Source of the DNA: Mucilaginibacter polytrichastri
GTDB lineage: Bacteria > Bacteroidota > Bacteroidia > Sphingobacteriales > Sphingobacteriaceae
Assembly: GCF_001911425.1 (NCBI RefSeq)
Contig: NZ_MPPL01000001.1
Location: forward strand, 4,779,661-4,843,660
Direction: 5' to 3'
Length of the DNA stretch: 64,000 nt
A program made the position numbers and the translations under genes. Of the stretch, positions 52,501 to 61,288 are shown piece by piece (the first letter of the stretch is position 1; every line of letters begins with the position of its first letter). The notes beneath the pieces were generated by a model, which worked only from the letters and a program-made list of their open reading frames with translations, was not told the origin of the DNA and made no database searches.

Positions 52501-55053
52501 ATCGTCGCGGCCATAGAAATGAAGCGGCTGGGTATCGTTGCCAAGCCGTCTATTCTGGCGCTGAAAGCTAATGTAATCCAGATCGCTGATACTTTTCGGC
52601 GCGCCTATCCGAATGCGAAAATTCTGGCACCAACGGAAGATGATTTTGCACCCGGTAAACGTCAGCAGTTATTCCTCCAGATCAAAAATAATAATTGGGA
52701 CTGCGTGATTATGACGCACGAACAGTTCGGCAAAATACCGCAGGACCCTGAAATCCAGCGGGAGATCCTGCAAGAGGAAATGGACAATGTGGTTCGTGAC
52801 CTGCAGACCCTGGAAAACCTGGGCGCGCAGATTACCCGCAAAATGCTGAAGGGCCTTCGGGTGCGCCAAGCCAATTTGCGGGCGGCATTGGCGCAGGTAG
52901 TTTTTGATATCGAAAACAGGAAGGACAGCGGTGTCACCTTCCAGGGAATGGGGATCGATCACTTATTTGTAGACGAAAGCCATAAGTTCAAGAACCTCAC
53001 CTTTACCACCCGCCACAACCGGGTGGCAGGTTTGGGTAATCCCCAAGGCAGCCAACGAGCACTCAATATGCTTTTCGCGGTACGTTCTTTACAGAAGAAG
53101 TTTGATGCCGATCTGTGTGTCACTTTCTTATCCGGAACGCCGATTTCCAACAGTCTAACGGAGATGTACCTGATATTCAAATACCTGCGGCCGCGAGAGC
53201 TGGAAAGACAGCAGATCGAAAATTTCGACGGCTGGGCAGCGGTATACGCCCGCAAAACGGTGGACTTTGAGTTTTCCGTCACTAACGAGATTATCCAGAA
53301 AGAAAGGTTCCGTCATTTTGTAAAGGTGCCTGAACTGGCACTCTTTTACAACGAGATCACCGATTATAAGACTGCCGAGCAAATCAACCTGGATAAGCCG
53401 GAACTCGACGAACATTTGGTGAACATCAAGCCAACACCGGAGCAAGAGGATTTTATCCGCCGCCTGATGGAATTTGCCAGCACCGGCGATGCCACGTTGA
53501 TAGGGCGGGAACCACTCACCGAAGATGAAGATAAGGCCAGGATGCTGATCGCCACCAATTACGCCAAGAAGATGGCGACTGATATGCGCCTGATCGATTC
53601 GGATCTTTACAGCGACCACCCGGACAATAAGGTCAACACCTGTGCGCGGAAAGTGGCCGAATTTTATGAATTAAGCAACGAACACCGGGGAACGCAATTG
53701 GTATTTTGCGATATCGGCACACCCAAAAGTGATGAGTTTAACATTTACGATGCGCTGAAAGAGAAGCTGATAAGGGATTTTGCTATTCCTGCCGGTCAAA
53801 TTTCCTTTATCCACGACTGGCCGGATAAAAAACGGCCGGAAATGTTTCGCCTCATGAACGCAGGCTATATCCGTATCATGCTTGGCAGTACTGAAAAGCT
53901 GGGAACCGGAACCAACGTGCAGGAACGTGGCGTAGCCCTTCATGACCTCGATATTCCATGGCGGCCTTCAGACCTGAACCAGCGCGGCGGCAGGTTCAGC
54001 CGAAAGGGCAACTGGTTGGCAAAAGCGCATTTTGATAACAAAGTACCCCGGTTCGTATATGCCACCGAAAAATCACTGGACAATTACAAGTTTAACCTGT
54101 TACAAACCAAGCAACGGTTTATTGACCAGATCAAGAGCAGCCAGTTAGGCGTACGTTCTATCGATGAGGGTGCTTTTGATGAACAAGGTGGAATGGGGTT
54201 TGCGGAATACATCGCCATTCTTTCAGGCGATACATCATTGCTGGAGAAAACACGTGTCGATAAAAAGATAGCCGTTTTGGAAGGCTCGCGATCATCGCAT
54301 TATAAGGAAGTTTCACGGGCGCGCGTTCGCCTCGATGTTGTTGAACAAGAACGTACTAAAACCCTGGTTACCCTGGAAAAGCTCGCTTTGGATGAAGGCG
54401 GTTATAAAGCATTGCTTACCCATGACGAGGAGGGGACGAAACATAACCCTATCCGTATCACCGGTTTGCAATCGGCAGATCCGGAAGCCATCGGCAGGCA
54501 TATCATCGATCTATACCGTAATTGGAAACCCGCAAAAGGAGAACCTGAGGATCAACAGATTGGAACGCTCTATGGGTTCGACCTGTATATCCGCCAGCAG
54601 CGCGAAGGTATTGAAACCAACGGGCTGATGGAGTACAAGTATTCCAACTCCCTGTATGCCGAAGGCCCAAAGTCGGGTATTAAATACCTGTATAATGGCG
54701 GCCTGCCAAACGTGGACAATCCCAAACTCGCGGCCCGGTATTTTATCAGCGCAATCGACCGCGTGGTGCCTCTGAAAGAGAAATACGAAAAAGAAGTGGC
54801 TACCCATGATAAAGAGATTCCTGTCTTAAAAGGAATCATGGCCAGGGAGTTTGACAAGGAACAGGAATTGGCCGACCTGAAAGCAGATGCAGCCAGGCTC
54901 CAGGTTAAAATTGCAGGTACTATCCGCGACAACCAACTGAGGGTCGTAGAGGGAACTGAAAACGATGAAATCGCAGAGATTCAGGATGAGGATAATATCC
55001 TTTCATTGGATAACGAACAAGATGACGAGCCCCGCCGGGCTATTGGGAGGTAA
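49534..55053 (+). CDS. Giant N6-adenine DNA methylase fused to SNF2-type helicase (DarB-like)
   Basis: An 1839-residue protein. The N-terminal ~430 residues are an adenine methyltransferase of the Eco57I/N6 type with motif I near Y-E-P-S-A-G-A-G-I-F (about residue 129) and motif IV N-I-P-F-G near residue 201. After a ~500-residue middle region comes an SF2 helicase: GLGKT at about 982, DESH near 1147, L-S-G-T-P-I-S-N near 1202, and the C-terminal motifs around G-T-G-T-N-V-Q-E-R and Q-R-G-G-R-F-S near 1455-1487. No nuclease motif was seen, so it is not a restriction enzyme. The layout matches phage P1 DarB and the plasmid methylase-helicases that protect entering DNA from restriction. That role is inferred. 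Confidence 0.88.
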   Translation: MAYNPREKLAANINALRVALDWDGKRKLTEPELSSLKAYSGFGGLKAVYYPAGDRDEWVKQNASQADLRLYPQVMDLHSLLKEKLSAYAYKRALDDLQDSALTAYYTPDLIPRAIYTVLGDHGLLPKHLYEPSAGAGIFITEAARLLPELQNVMAIEKDMLTGKILAAICADMPVPAEVQVKGFEETEATEKGRYDLIASNIPFGNISVFDPAYRNNSITDRIHNYFFAKGLDKIGHGGILAFLTTDAFLNTPGNDMARKHLFTSADFISLLILPDNLMKDNANVEAPTHLLLVQKNDHKKSFSEAEESLLATVEQTGENGTYPLNAYVHRHHELIMADEVIEGHNQYGKPARVIWHNGDMETLFPAMVEQLANDLDARFDRARFETLQQQLAFETGELERRNEAVKTDAKKLTFLNIPLPKETKVVAQLGLFDTAPQPAGKAQAYLSDMDNAAVDASSARMISTIRTTERPDHDSVVLLTARAKSSGRYLYKLYANVAELKVSAKWLTGNVLSDELKALSAKLKGFGHDYVYEGDKSLEPAFGLVPEGPKGFRNLKPFYVKDTLVVHGDKAGLIGTPGETEAEFFPFEEQDQRAFYKAYIQVRDAYVALFNTESETLTEQPALRATLNQHYQAFTETYGELNRTFNRSRMLNDPAFGFTVLYSLEKKEEGRFVKADILNGPVFPRREALKTDDPAEALARCLNDKGFVDLNYISGVTGLSEQEVIVNLEKQIIFNPSVQDWETTDRYLSGNVVQKLAEAEVALKENPDHLQIARSLAAIQRAQPEAIPYELLELDFNLGERWIPTDYYQRFATRLFELNTQVEYFPSADTFKVGYSGGNAITDSEFAVLPKSGQKMKGHTLLEHALENTNPFFTYKVKRDGEDVRIPDNEATQAAHQKIETIRERFVAWLKELSAEEKLFLEKRYNAIFNCYALREYNGSHLTFPGLDLKGAGVPALYDSQRNAAWRIIQNRGAWIDHEVGLGKTLTMIVAAIEMKRLGIVAKPSILALKANVIQIADTFRRAYPNAKILAPTEDDFAPGKRQQLFLQIKNNNWDCVIMTHEQFGKIPQDPEIQREILQEEMDNVVRDLQTLENLGAQITRKMLKGLRVRQANLRAALAQVVFDIENRKDSGVTFQGMGIDHLFVDESHKFKNLTFTTRHNRVAGLGNPQGSQRALNMLFAVRSLQKKFDADLCVTFLSGTPISNSLTEMYLIFKYLRPRELERQQIENFDGWAAVYARKTVDFEFSVTNEIIQKERFRHFVKVPELALFYNEITDYKTAEQINLDKPELDEHLVNIKPTPEQEDFIRRLMEFASTGDATLIGREPLTEDEDKARMLIATNYAKKMATDMRLIDSDLYSDHPDNKVNTCARKVAEFYELSNEHRGTQLVFCDIGTPKSDEFNIYDALKEKLIRDFAIPAGQISFIHDWPDKKRPEMFRLMNAGYIRIMLGSTEKLGTGTNVQERGVALHDLDIPWRPSDLNQRGGRFSRKGNWLAKAHFDNKVPRFVYATEKSLDNYKFNLLQTKQRFIDQIKSSQLGVRSIDEGAFDEQGGMGFAEYIAILSGDTSLLEKTRVDKKIAVLEGSRSSHYKEVSRARVRLDVVEQERTKTLVTLEKLALDEGGYKALLTHDEEGTKHNPIRITGLQSADPEAIGRHIIDLYRNWKPAKGEPEDQQIGTLYGFDLYIRQQREGIETNGLMEYKYSNSLYAEGPKSGIKYLYNGGLPNVDNPKLAARYFISAIDRVVPLKEKYEKEVATHDKEIPVLKGIMAREFDKEQELADLKADAARLQVKIAGTIRDNQLRVVEGTENDEIAEIQDEDNILSLDNEQDDEPRRAIGR

Positions 55054-55054
55054 A

Positions 55055-55537
55055 ATGATCTTAGAACATTACCGGTGCCCCTTGCACCGATATACCTTTT
55101 CCATAACTCCCGTCCGCTTATGGGTGGAAGCGCAATGCGAAGGGCGCGTACTCAATTTGTTCTCCGGGCCAACACTGTTGCAAGTGGATGAAATTCGCAA
55201 CGATATGGATCCGGCTATGCCGGCGGATTATCATTTGGATGCGGTAGCTTTTCTGGAAAACTGGCAGGGCGAACCTTTTGGAACTATCCTGCTTGATCCA
55301 CCTTACGCATTAAGAAAGAGCATGGAGCTTTATAAAGGCATCATATGCAGTCCATTCCGGAGAATTAAAGATGTAATACCCGGATGCCTGAAGCCGGGTG
55401 GCCTGGTAATCACTTTTGGTTATCATTCTGTTGTCATGGGCCGCAACCGGTCTTTCCAGGTTGAAAAGGTGGCGATGTTCAGCCACGGCGGTGCCATCCA
55501 TGACACGATTGCCAGCGTGGAAAGGTTCGTTAAATAA
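55055..55537 (+). CDS. Small DNA adenine methyltransferase-like protein (DPPY)
   Basis: A 160-residue protein starting at the ATG at 55055, one base after the stop of the methylase-helicase, with GGGAGG as ribosome site. F-S-G-P-T at 36-40 resembles SAM-binding motif I and DPPY at 81-84 is motif IV. The F-G-Y-H-S segment near residue 123 fits a later motif. It is much shorter than full Dam-like enzymes, so it lacks most of a target-recognition domain. It may be a helper of the giant methylase or an orphan epigenetic enzyme of the element. Confidence 0.75.
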   Translation: MILEHYRCPLHRYTFSITPVRLWVEAQCEGRVLNLFSGPTLLQVDEIRNDMDPAMPADYHLDAVAFLENWQGEPFGTILLDPPYALRKSMELYKGIICSPFRRIKDVIPGCLKPGGLVITFGYHSVVMGRNRSFQVEKVAMFSHGGAIHDTIASVERFVK

Positions 55538-55617
55538 TGCCTTTCCACAGCGGTATCCTCAATTAGGACGAGGTAAACGGCTGAAGTTTACCACCCCATG
55601 AAATCAATCAATTCCTT

Positions 55618-57636
55618 ATGGAAGAAACACACGAGCAGCAGAAGCTACACGGTTTCCTGCAATGTTTAATCTATGTGTCAGTCGCACTTGAAGCGGCCAT
55701 ATTTATCTATATCCGGGCACCGATCTGGGGGATTTTTCACCACGCGCTATTCCGGATCAGCCTGCTGCCATTTTATGCAAACCTTGTTTATAGTAAGCTG
55801 GCGACTTTGGGCCTGATCTGCCTGGTCAGTATCGGAACGCTTGCCAAAAAAGAGGTGGACCTCCAACCTAAAAAACACATCGTTTACCCGCTCACATTAG
55901 GGCTGCTCTTATTTTTTGGCAGCCTTTTTTGTTACGGCCGCGACGGGCCTATTCTTTTCGCCTATACACGCTGGTGGGACCTGGTTTATATGTTACTGTC
56001 AATCAGCGGTGCATTGCTTACCAGCATCGCGATGGATAACATCTCCAAACTTATACGATCCGGTTTAGGAAAGGACGTCTGGAACGTAGAAGGCGAAAGC
56101 TTCCAACAACCCGAAAAACTGATAACCACAGACTATTCGGTCAATATCCCGATGCTTTTTTATTATAAAAGAAAGGTAAGAAATGGCTGGATCAACCTGA
56201 CGAACCCCTTTCGCGCAACGCTTTTGATCGGTACTCCTGGCTCTGGTAAATCCTTCTCCATTGTCAATCCTTTTATCCGGCAACTCATCGCCAAAGGATT
56301 TTGTTTGGCGCTTTATGATTTTAAGTTTCCTGACCTCGGGCAGATCGCTTACTACCATTACCTGCTCGCCAAGCAGCAGGGCAAACTTCCAGGCTATGAT
56401 TTTCATGTCGTAAACCTCAACGAAGTGGAAAAAAGCCGGCGCATCAACCCCTGGAAACGCGAGTATATCAGGACGCTGGCTGATGCAGGTGAAACGGCGG
56501 AAGCATTGGTCGAGGCCATGAAAAAAGGCGACAAATCAGGCGGATCAGATCAGTTCTTTACGCAATCTGCGATCAACTTTCTATCTGCCTGCATTTATTT
56601 CATGAGCCGTTATGAGGATGGTAAATACTCATCATTCCCGCATGTCCTGGCTTTACTTAACCGCAGCTACGAGGAAATATTCCAGACCCTTTTTAAACAA
56701 ACGGAACTCGCTTCCCTTTTATCGCCCTTTGTTTCTGCCTTTAAGAACAAGGCCTTTGACCAGTTAGAAGGTCAGGTGGGTACACTGAAGATTTTTTTAT
56801 CGCGCCTGGCAACCAAAGAAACTTATTGGGTCTTCTCGGGAGACGATTTCGACCTGAAGATATCCGACAAGGAAAACCCGGCCATGCTGGTTCTGGCCAA
56901 CGACCCGGCTACGCAAAATATCAATTCTGCCTGCTATTCGGTCATTATTAACCGGCTGACTAAACTGATTAACAGTAAGGGAAATAAGCCTTCGGCACTG
57001 ATCATCGACGAATTGCCGACCCTGTTTGTACACAAGATAGAAAACCTGATTGCAACGGCACGTTCTAATAAAGTCGCGGTTCTCATGGGTTTACAGGAAT
57101 TGCCGCAGTTTCAGCAGCAATATGGTAAAGATACCGCCGCCACTATTACCTCGGTGACCGGAAATGTCCTGTCAGGCTCTGTACGCAGCAAGGAAACCCT
57201 GGATTGGCTGGAAAAACTTTTGGGCCGGAATAAACAGATCAGCGAAGGCCTTTCGATTGACCGTAACAAAACTTCCACTTCGCTCAATGAGAAATTGGAA
57301 ACCCTTGTGCCGGCCGGTAAAATCGCTACACTAAATGCCGGAGAACTGGTGGGCGTGATCGCCACTGATGCTAAAGAGGGATATACCGGGCAATATGAGT
57401 CCTCTGCCATTAATTGCAAGGTCAACCTTGACCTTGATGAACTTAAAAAAGAAGAATCGGGATATAAGCCGCTGCCTGTCTACTACAATTTTGGGGACAA
57501 CACAGAAACCGTACTCACTGAAAACTTCAAGCGGATCAACAAGGAGATCACTGCCATCGTCCAAAAACATCAGCCACCCAAAGTGGACACACCTAAAGCC
57601 GCTATGAAAGAGCAATTAAAAAATAACAGAAAATGA
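55618..57636 (+). CDS. mobC: VirD4-type coupling protein (T4CP)
   Basis: A 672-residue coupling ATPase. About four N-terminal membrane helices (residues 10-150) precede the motor domain: Walker A GTPGSGKSFSIVNPF near 205-219 and Walker B S-A-L-I-I-D-E-L-P-T near 460. The C-terminal S-R-S-K-E-T-L-D-W-L region matches the TraM-recognition part. It links the relaxosome to the channel. In the CTnDOT scheme this is MobC. Its place after the tra genes, away from the relaxase, is the usual Sphingobacteriaceae layout. Confidence 0.93.
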   Translation: MEETHEQQKLHGFLQCLIYVSVALEAAIFIYIRAPIWGIFHHALFRISLLPFYANLVYSKLATLGLICLVSIGTLAKKEVDLQPKKHIVYPLTLGLLLFFGSLFCYGRDGPILFAYTRWWDLVYMLLSISGALLTSIAMDNISKLIRSGLGKDVWNVEGESFQQPEKLITTDYSVNIPMLFYYKRKVRNGWINLTNPFRATLLIGTPGSGKSFSIVNPFIRQLIAKGFCLALYDFKFPDLGQIAYYHYLLAKQQGKLPGYDFHVVNLNEVEKSRRINPWKREYIRTLADAGETAEALVEAMKKGDKSGGSDQFFTQSAINFLSACIYFMSRYEDGKYSSFPHVLALLNRSYEEIFQTLFKQTELASLLSPFVSAFKNKAFDQLEGQVGTLKIFLSRLATKETYWVFSGDDFDLKISDKENPAMLVLANDPATQNINSACYSVIINRLTKLINSKGNKPSALIIDELPTLFVHKIENLIATARSNKVAVLMGLQELPQFQQQYGKDTAATITSVTGNVLSGSVRSKETLDWLEKLLGRNKQISEGLSIDRNKTSTSLNEKLETLVPAGKIATLNAGELVGVIATDAKEGYTGQYESSAINCKVNLDLDELKKEESGYKPLPVYYNFGDNTETVLTENFKRINKEITAIVQKHQPPKVDTPKAAMKEQLKNNRK

Positions 57637-58076
57637 ATCAATCAGATGACTTAACCGGCACCCTGGTGCTGGTACATCCCGAACTGTCGGAAGACCCGGT
57701 TAATAAACAGGGGCAAATGGGTATGATCATGTTCGCCGAACCGGAGAAAGACGATATATACGTCACTTTCGGCAAAAATGAGCGGGCGCTTTATAGCAGC
57801 GACGCTTTGTTGGTTTTTAAAAAGCCCGGTGAAATCTATAAAGGGCTTATGACTGACACCAAAAACCTCTCCATTCCGGACTTTAAAGCCCTCCACCGGA
57901 TCGGTATGCTCCTGGATAACGGCACATCCAAAGGTGCAAAAGATGCTATGCAGCTGGCCATGGAAAATCCTGGTGTACATAGCCGCGCCATGGAAACCTT
58001 GCAAAGCAAACTTGGCCTGGATGTCCATATTGTAGCTGAACAGGAACAGTTGAATACGCAAAGTTATGGCCGTTAA
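57633..58076 (+). CDS. Conserved small cytoplasmic protein of unknown function
   Basis: A 147-residue acidic protein without signal peptide or membrane helix. The first half looks beta-rich (G-T-L-V-L-V-H-P-E, D-D-I-Y-V-T-F-G-K), the second helical. No family recognised. It overlaps the coupling-protein gene by 4 bases and the M23 peptidase gene by 11, so it is tightly coupled to both. Confidence 0.65.
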   Translation: MNQSDDLTGTLVLVHPELSEDPVNKQGQMGMIMFAEPEKDDIYVTFGKNERALYSSDALLVFKKPGEIYKGLMTDTKNLSIPDFKALHRIGMLLDNGTSKGAKDAMQLAMENPGVHSRAMETLQSKLGLDVHIVAEQEQLNTQSYGR

Positions 58077-58515
58077 ACTCTGGGGGATCTTATTGCTATG
58101 CAGCTTACCATTGAGGCAAATCCACCTGACTTCGTCATTCGGTTACCGGTGGCACCCCATCTATCATCGTATTAAGCTACATGCGGGTATCGATATTGCC
58201 GCCCACCGTGACACCGTATTTTCCATTCTTGATGGCGTTGTGCAAAGTTGCAGGTACAGTAGAACCCTTGGGTTATTTGTACGTATCGATCATGGCAGTT
58301 CACTGAATAGCCTTTACGGCCATTTATCTCAATGGCTCGTGCTTCCCGGCGACACGGTCAGTGCGGGCGAACCAATCGGCATAACCGGCGCGACAGGAAT
58401 TGTTACCGGGGAGCATCTGCACTTCGCAGTTACCTATGGAAACAGCTGGCTGAACCCGTTGAAATTCCTTTATCATACGATCTACCAAATCCCTGCCTAT
58501 ATAAACATCGAATGA
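58066..58515 (+). CDS. M23-family peptidoglycan endopeptidase
   Basis: A 149-residue exported LytM/M23 peptidase. A signal peptide (about 1-19) precedes the compact catalytic domain. The zinc ligands are all present: H39 and D43 (H-A-G-I-D) and the H-L-H of G-E-H-L-H-F. The domain begins with F-G-Y-R-W-H-P-I. It should cut cross-links locally so the conjugation channel can pass the wall, the role of VirB1-like enzymes in other systems. Confidence 0.93.
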   Translation: MAVKLWGILLLCSLPLRQIHLTSSFGYRWHPIYHRIKLHAGIDIAAHRDTVFSILDGVVQSCRYSRTLGLFVRIDHGSSLNSLYGHLSQWLVLPGDTVSAGEPIGITGATGIVTGEHLHFAVTYGNSWLNPLKFLYHTIYQIPAYINIE

Positions 58516-58594
58516 GGTGCGGCACTTTATCACTGTAGAGCACATTAATAAATCTATGTTCTCAAAGATCGGCCATAGGCCTGGTCAACTATTG

Positions 58595-58615
58595 TCGCAC
58601 AAGTTGCTTGTGCGA
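58595..58615. promoter_or_regulatory. Inverted repeat upstream of the ArdC-like gene
   Basis: A perfect 9-bp dyad TCGCACAAG / CTTGTGCGA around TTG, extended by TTGT and AACAA flanks. It ends 34 bases before the ArdC-like ATG, in the only sizeable gap (134 bases) of this part of the operon. Probably an operator for a separate promoter. Confidence 0.45.
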
Positions 58616-58649
58616 ACAATTCATTTACAAACAATCAATTATTTAAGTA

Positions 58650-59921
58650 ATGAGTAAACAATCAAATCAACAGATTGCAGACCGCCTGATCGAAAAAATG
58701 AACGACAGGCAAAGTCCTTTCGATCTTCCCGGCACTGCGATGCCGGTAAATCCCACCACTGGCAAAGCCTATCGTGGGATGAACGCCATTTGGCTCGCCA
58801 TGCAAGACCAGCAGGACCCGCGCTGGATGACCCTGAAACAGGCATCAAACAAAAATGGCTGGAAAGTACAAACCGGTTCCAAAGGAACTTTGATCAGCTT
58901 CCTGAAAACCACCGACCGCGTGCAGCTTTTAAACGAGGACGGCCGGCCGCAACTCAACAGTCGCCGCAATCCCAAAACAGAGCTGATCAAGTTGGCCAAT
59001 CCTGTGGAAACGGACGCATATGTATTCAACGCGAGCCAGATCGAAGGTATTCCTTCATTAAAAGATTACGAAGAACGAAGGAATGCGTCAAAACCTGAAC
59101 CCGCCGAAGCCTTAGCCAAGCTGGTAGAGCTGACCAATGCAAAAGTGGAAGCTACCACCGGGGAACCGGGTTACGACCCATCAGACCGCATTATTTATAT
59201 GCCGGAGCCGGATACTTTTGGCACCCCGCAGGAATACCAGGCTGCCTTGTTGTATGAAGTCGTGAAATTCGCAGGACACGATAAGGGCCTTTATGATCCG
59301 ATGGATGTCTCTACATCAGCACAGGCGCGCCCCGCACTGGCAGCCTTATTTATCGGTAACGAGATCGGTGTCAAGGCACAATTGGCACCGCAAATGAACT
59401 ATGAAGACGTTTACCTGACGGCGGGGGCCGCCCCTGATGAACTGGAAGCTGCAGCAAACGATGCGCAATACACTACGGATTATTTGCATGGCCTTATCAA
59501 TTCGCGCGAACAGCGTCAGGCCGCAAGGCAGGATCGTATCCTGATCGTAGGCGATGTGATCGACTACAATGAAAAGCAATACGAGGTAATGGGCAAACTG
59601 CGCGGAAAGGACTTGCAGGTCATGGATAAATCTACCGGCAACCGTTTCAAAGCCAGCCCCGGAGATGGCATTTATGCTTCACTGTTAAGCGCTAAAACAG
59701 AAGTACTTAAACAACAACGGACAGTTGATAATCCGGCTGTTCTGGAACAGGGTTTTGACCAGGAAGAAGAAAGGGACAACAGCATGGAACACGAATATGC
59801 CGACGAGTTGGAACATGAAGAAGATAATGCCCTAAATTTCAGCGAGGAACAGGAAGATGTGCCCATACTGGATCTGACGGAAGAAGCCGGCGAAAATAAA
59901 AAATCAGGGAGAAAAAGATGA
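58650..59921 (+). CDS. ArdC-like protein with degenerate metalloprotease site
   Basis: A 423-residue protein. Residues about 5-115 match the ArdC N-terminal ssDNA-binding domain (N-P-T-T-G-K-A-Y-R-G-M-N near 34-45 and the W-M-T-L-K-Q-A block). The zincin helix that should read HExxH is Y-E-V-V-K at 202-206, so only the glutamate is kept and zinc binding should be lost. The C-terminal ~140 residues are acidic and low-complexity. ArdC proteins protect entering ssDNA from restriction during conjugation. This one probably binds DNA but does not act as a protease. It overlaps the next gene by 4 bases. Confidence 0.82.
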   Translation: MSKQSNQQIADRLIEKMNDRQSPFDLPGTAMPVNPTTGKAYRGMNAIWLAMQDQQDPRWMTLKQASNKNGWKVQTGSKGTLISFLKTTDRVQLLNEDGRPQLNSRRNPKTELIKLANPVETDAYVFNASQIEGIPSLKDYEERRNASKPEPAEALAKLVELTNAKVEATTGEPGYDPSDRIIYMPEPDTFGTPQEYQAALLYEVVKFAGHDKGLYDPMDVSTSAQARPALAALFIGNEIGVKAQLAPQMNYEDVYLTAGAAPDELEAAANDAQYTTDYLHGLINSREQRQAARQDRILIVGDVIDYNEKQYEVMGKLRGKDLQVMDKSTGNRFKASPGDGIYASLLSAKTEVLKQQRTVDNPAVLEQGFDQEEERDNSMEHEYADELEHEEDNALNFSEEQEDVPILDLTEEAGENKKSGRKR

Positions 59922-60712
59922 ACGACCAAATCTTTAAAGAAGCAGAATTGCCATTCCATGACCTGGGATTAGTTGGATTAATATCGGGTGATCGCGTTCT
60001 GTTGGAAGAAGCTGACCTGAAAGCCTTGTTATCTGGCCGCCGTACCCAGTTAATCCAATTGGAAAACCTGGAATTCGCGGGTATAAAGATCGCTTCACTG
60101 AAAGCCAAACTTTCGCTGGTTACCGGCGCAGATGGTAAACCGGAATTACTGGTTCATCCGACCTACCTGCGTAGCACAGCACCGACATACCTGACGGAGG
60201 AGGAATCCTGGGCACTGGAAACCGGCGACGAATTAAGCCTGGAAAAGGATATAATAGACGCAAACGGTCAGAAAAAACGGGTATTAATAGAATTCGACCG
60301 GGAAACCAATCAATTTTTGGAAACCGACGAAGAAAAAGTTGAGGCTCCGGATGAAATTAACGGATATCCGCTTACCCCGGATCAGAAAGCGAAATACAAA
60401 CGCGGCCAGGAAGTAGAAGTGCCCGATGGCACTAAGGTGAAATACACGGCCACTACCCGGGAAGGGATACGTGCCAACCGGATTGCGCTGATCGCCTCTA
60501 TCGTATTTGACGGTGGTATTACATACCTTTTATTCCATGGCATCAAAGCCCTCATTGGCCAGAAACATGATGCGGCATCCACGGAACAAAGCCAGGGTTA
60601 CAAGGACACTGTTGAACAAATGAAAAAGGCGCAGGAAAAAGAACCGGCACCTGAACTGGATCTTTCAGGGGAAGAAAACGACCGTGATTATAAACGGCGC
60701 TCAACCCGCTAA
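59918..60712 (+). CDS. DUF4099/DUF3945-type mobile-element protein
   Basis: A 264-residue protein with an N-terminal DUF4099-like part (L-P-F-H-D-L-G-L-V-G-L-I then A-L-L-S-G-R-R-T-Q-L-I), a middle DUF3945-like segment (Y-L-R-S-T-A-P-T-Y-L-T-E-E-E) and one hydrophobic stretch near residues 190-208. The family is almost confined to Bacteroidota mobile elements and has no known function. Coupled to the ArdC-like gene by ATGA. Confidence 0.75.
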   Translation: MNDQIFKEAELPFHDLGLVGLISGDRVLLEEADLKALLSGRRTQLIQLENLEFAGIKIASLKAKLSLVTGADGKPELLVHPTYLRSTAPTYLTEEESWALETGDELSLEKDIIDANGQKKRVLIEFDRETNQFLETDEEKVEAPDEINGYPLTPDQKAKYKRGQEVEVPDGTKVKYTATTREGIRANRIALIASIVFDGGITYLLFHGIKALIGQKHDAASTEQSQGYKDTVEQMKKAQEKEPAPELDLSGEENDRDYKRRSTR

Positions 60713-61288
60713 ATGGCTATGTCTTTTGAAAAGCTGGGCGTTCCTAAAAACGTCCGGCTTTTTTTTGAACCGTATTACCAGGTGCTGCCCGACGGTAGCA
60801 TTTTGTTCCCGTTTGGGGATGACGCCGAACATTTCAGCCTGTACTTCCATCAGGTGCCATCGGCAGTCATACCTTGGGCAGCCGGAGACGGCCCTCTTGT
60901 TTTTATCAGTAATTCTGCGATGGAATGCATTGCTTTTTTAAGCTGTTACAGCCATGCCTACCCGGTACTTGGACAGCTGCAATTTATAGCTATTGGCAAT
61001 TATTTTACAGGCATCAATGTTTTGGCTACCAAAATAACCCTGCTTTTTGGCAGGGACATCCTGGGAAGGTTAACAGACATAAAGGTTTCAACTGCCCTTC
61101 GGAATAAAAACCTGCCAATATTTTATCGCGGCGACGAACAGTTTGATGTCAGCGGGCATCCATTTTCAGAATCACAATTATCGCTGAACACTTTTGAAAC
61201 AGCCTTAGGTATCCGGTCGGGTATTCGCACGATCAAGCCCAGGGGCTATAATACTTTTCTTGAACAATTAAAACATCAAAACTTATGA
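60713..61288 (+). CDS. Hypothetical protein
   Basis: A 191-residue protein with no recognised domain. The sequence is rich in aromatic and hydrophobic residues and looks globular, without signal peptide. It begins directly after the previous stop and overlaps the next by 4 bases, so it belongs to the operon. A toprim-like pattern (F-I-A-I-G-N-Y-F-T-G) is suggestive but too weak to name. Confidence 0.55.
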   Translation: MAMSFEKLGVPKNVRLFFEPYYQVLPDGSILFPFGDDAEHFSLYFHQVPSAVIPWAAGDGPLVFISNSAMECIAFLSCYSHAYPVLGQLQFIAIGNYFTGINVLATKITLLFGRDILGRLTDIKVSTALRNKNLPIFYRGDEQFDVSGHPFSESQLSLNTFETALGIRSGIRTIKPRGYNTFLEQLKHQNL

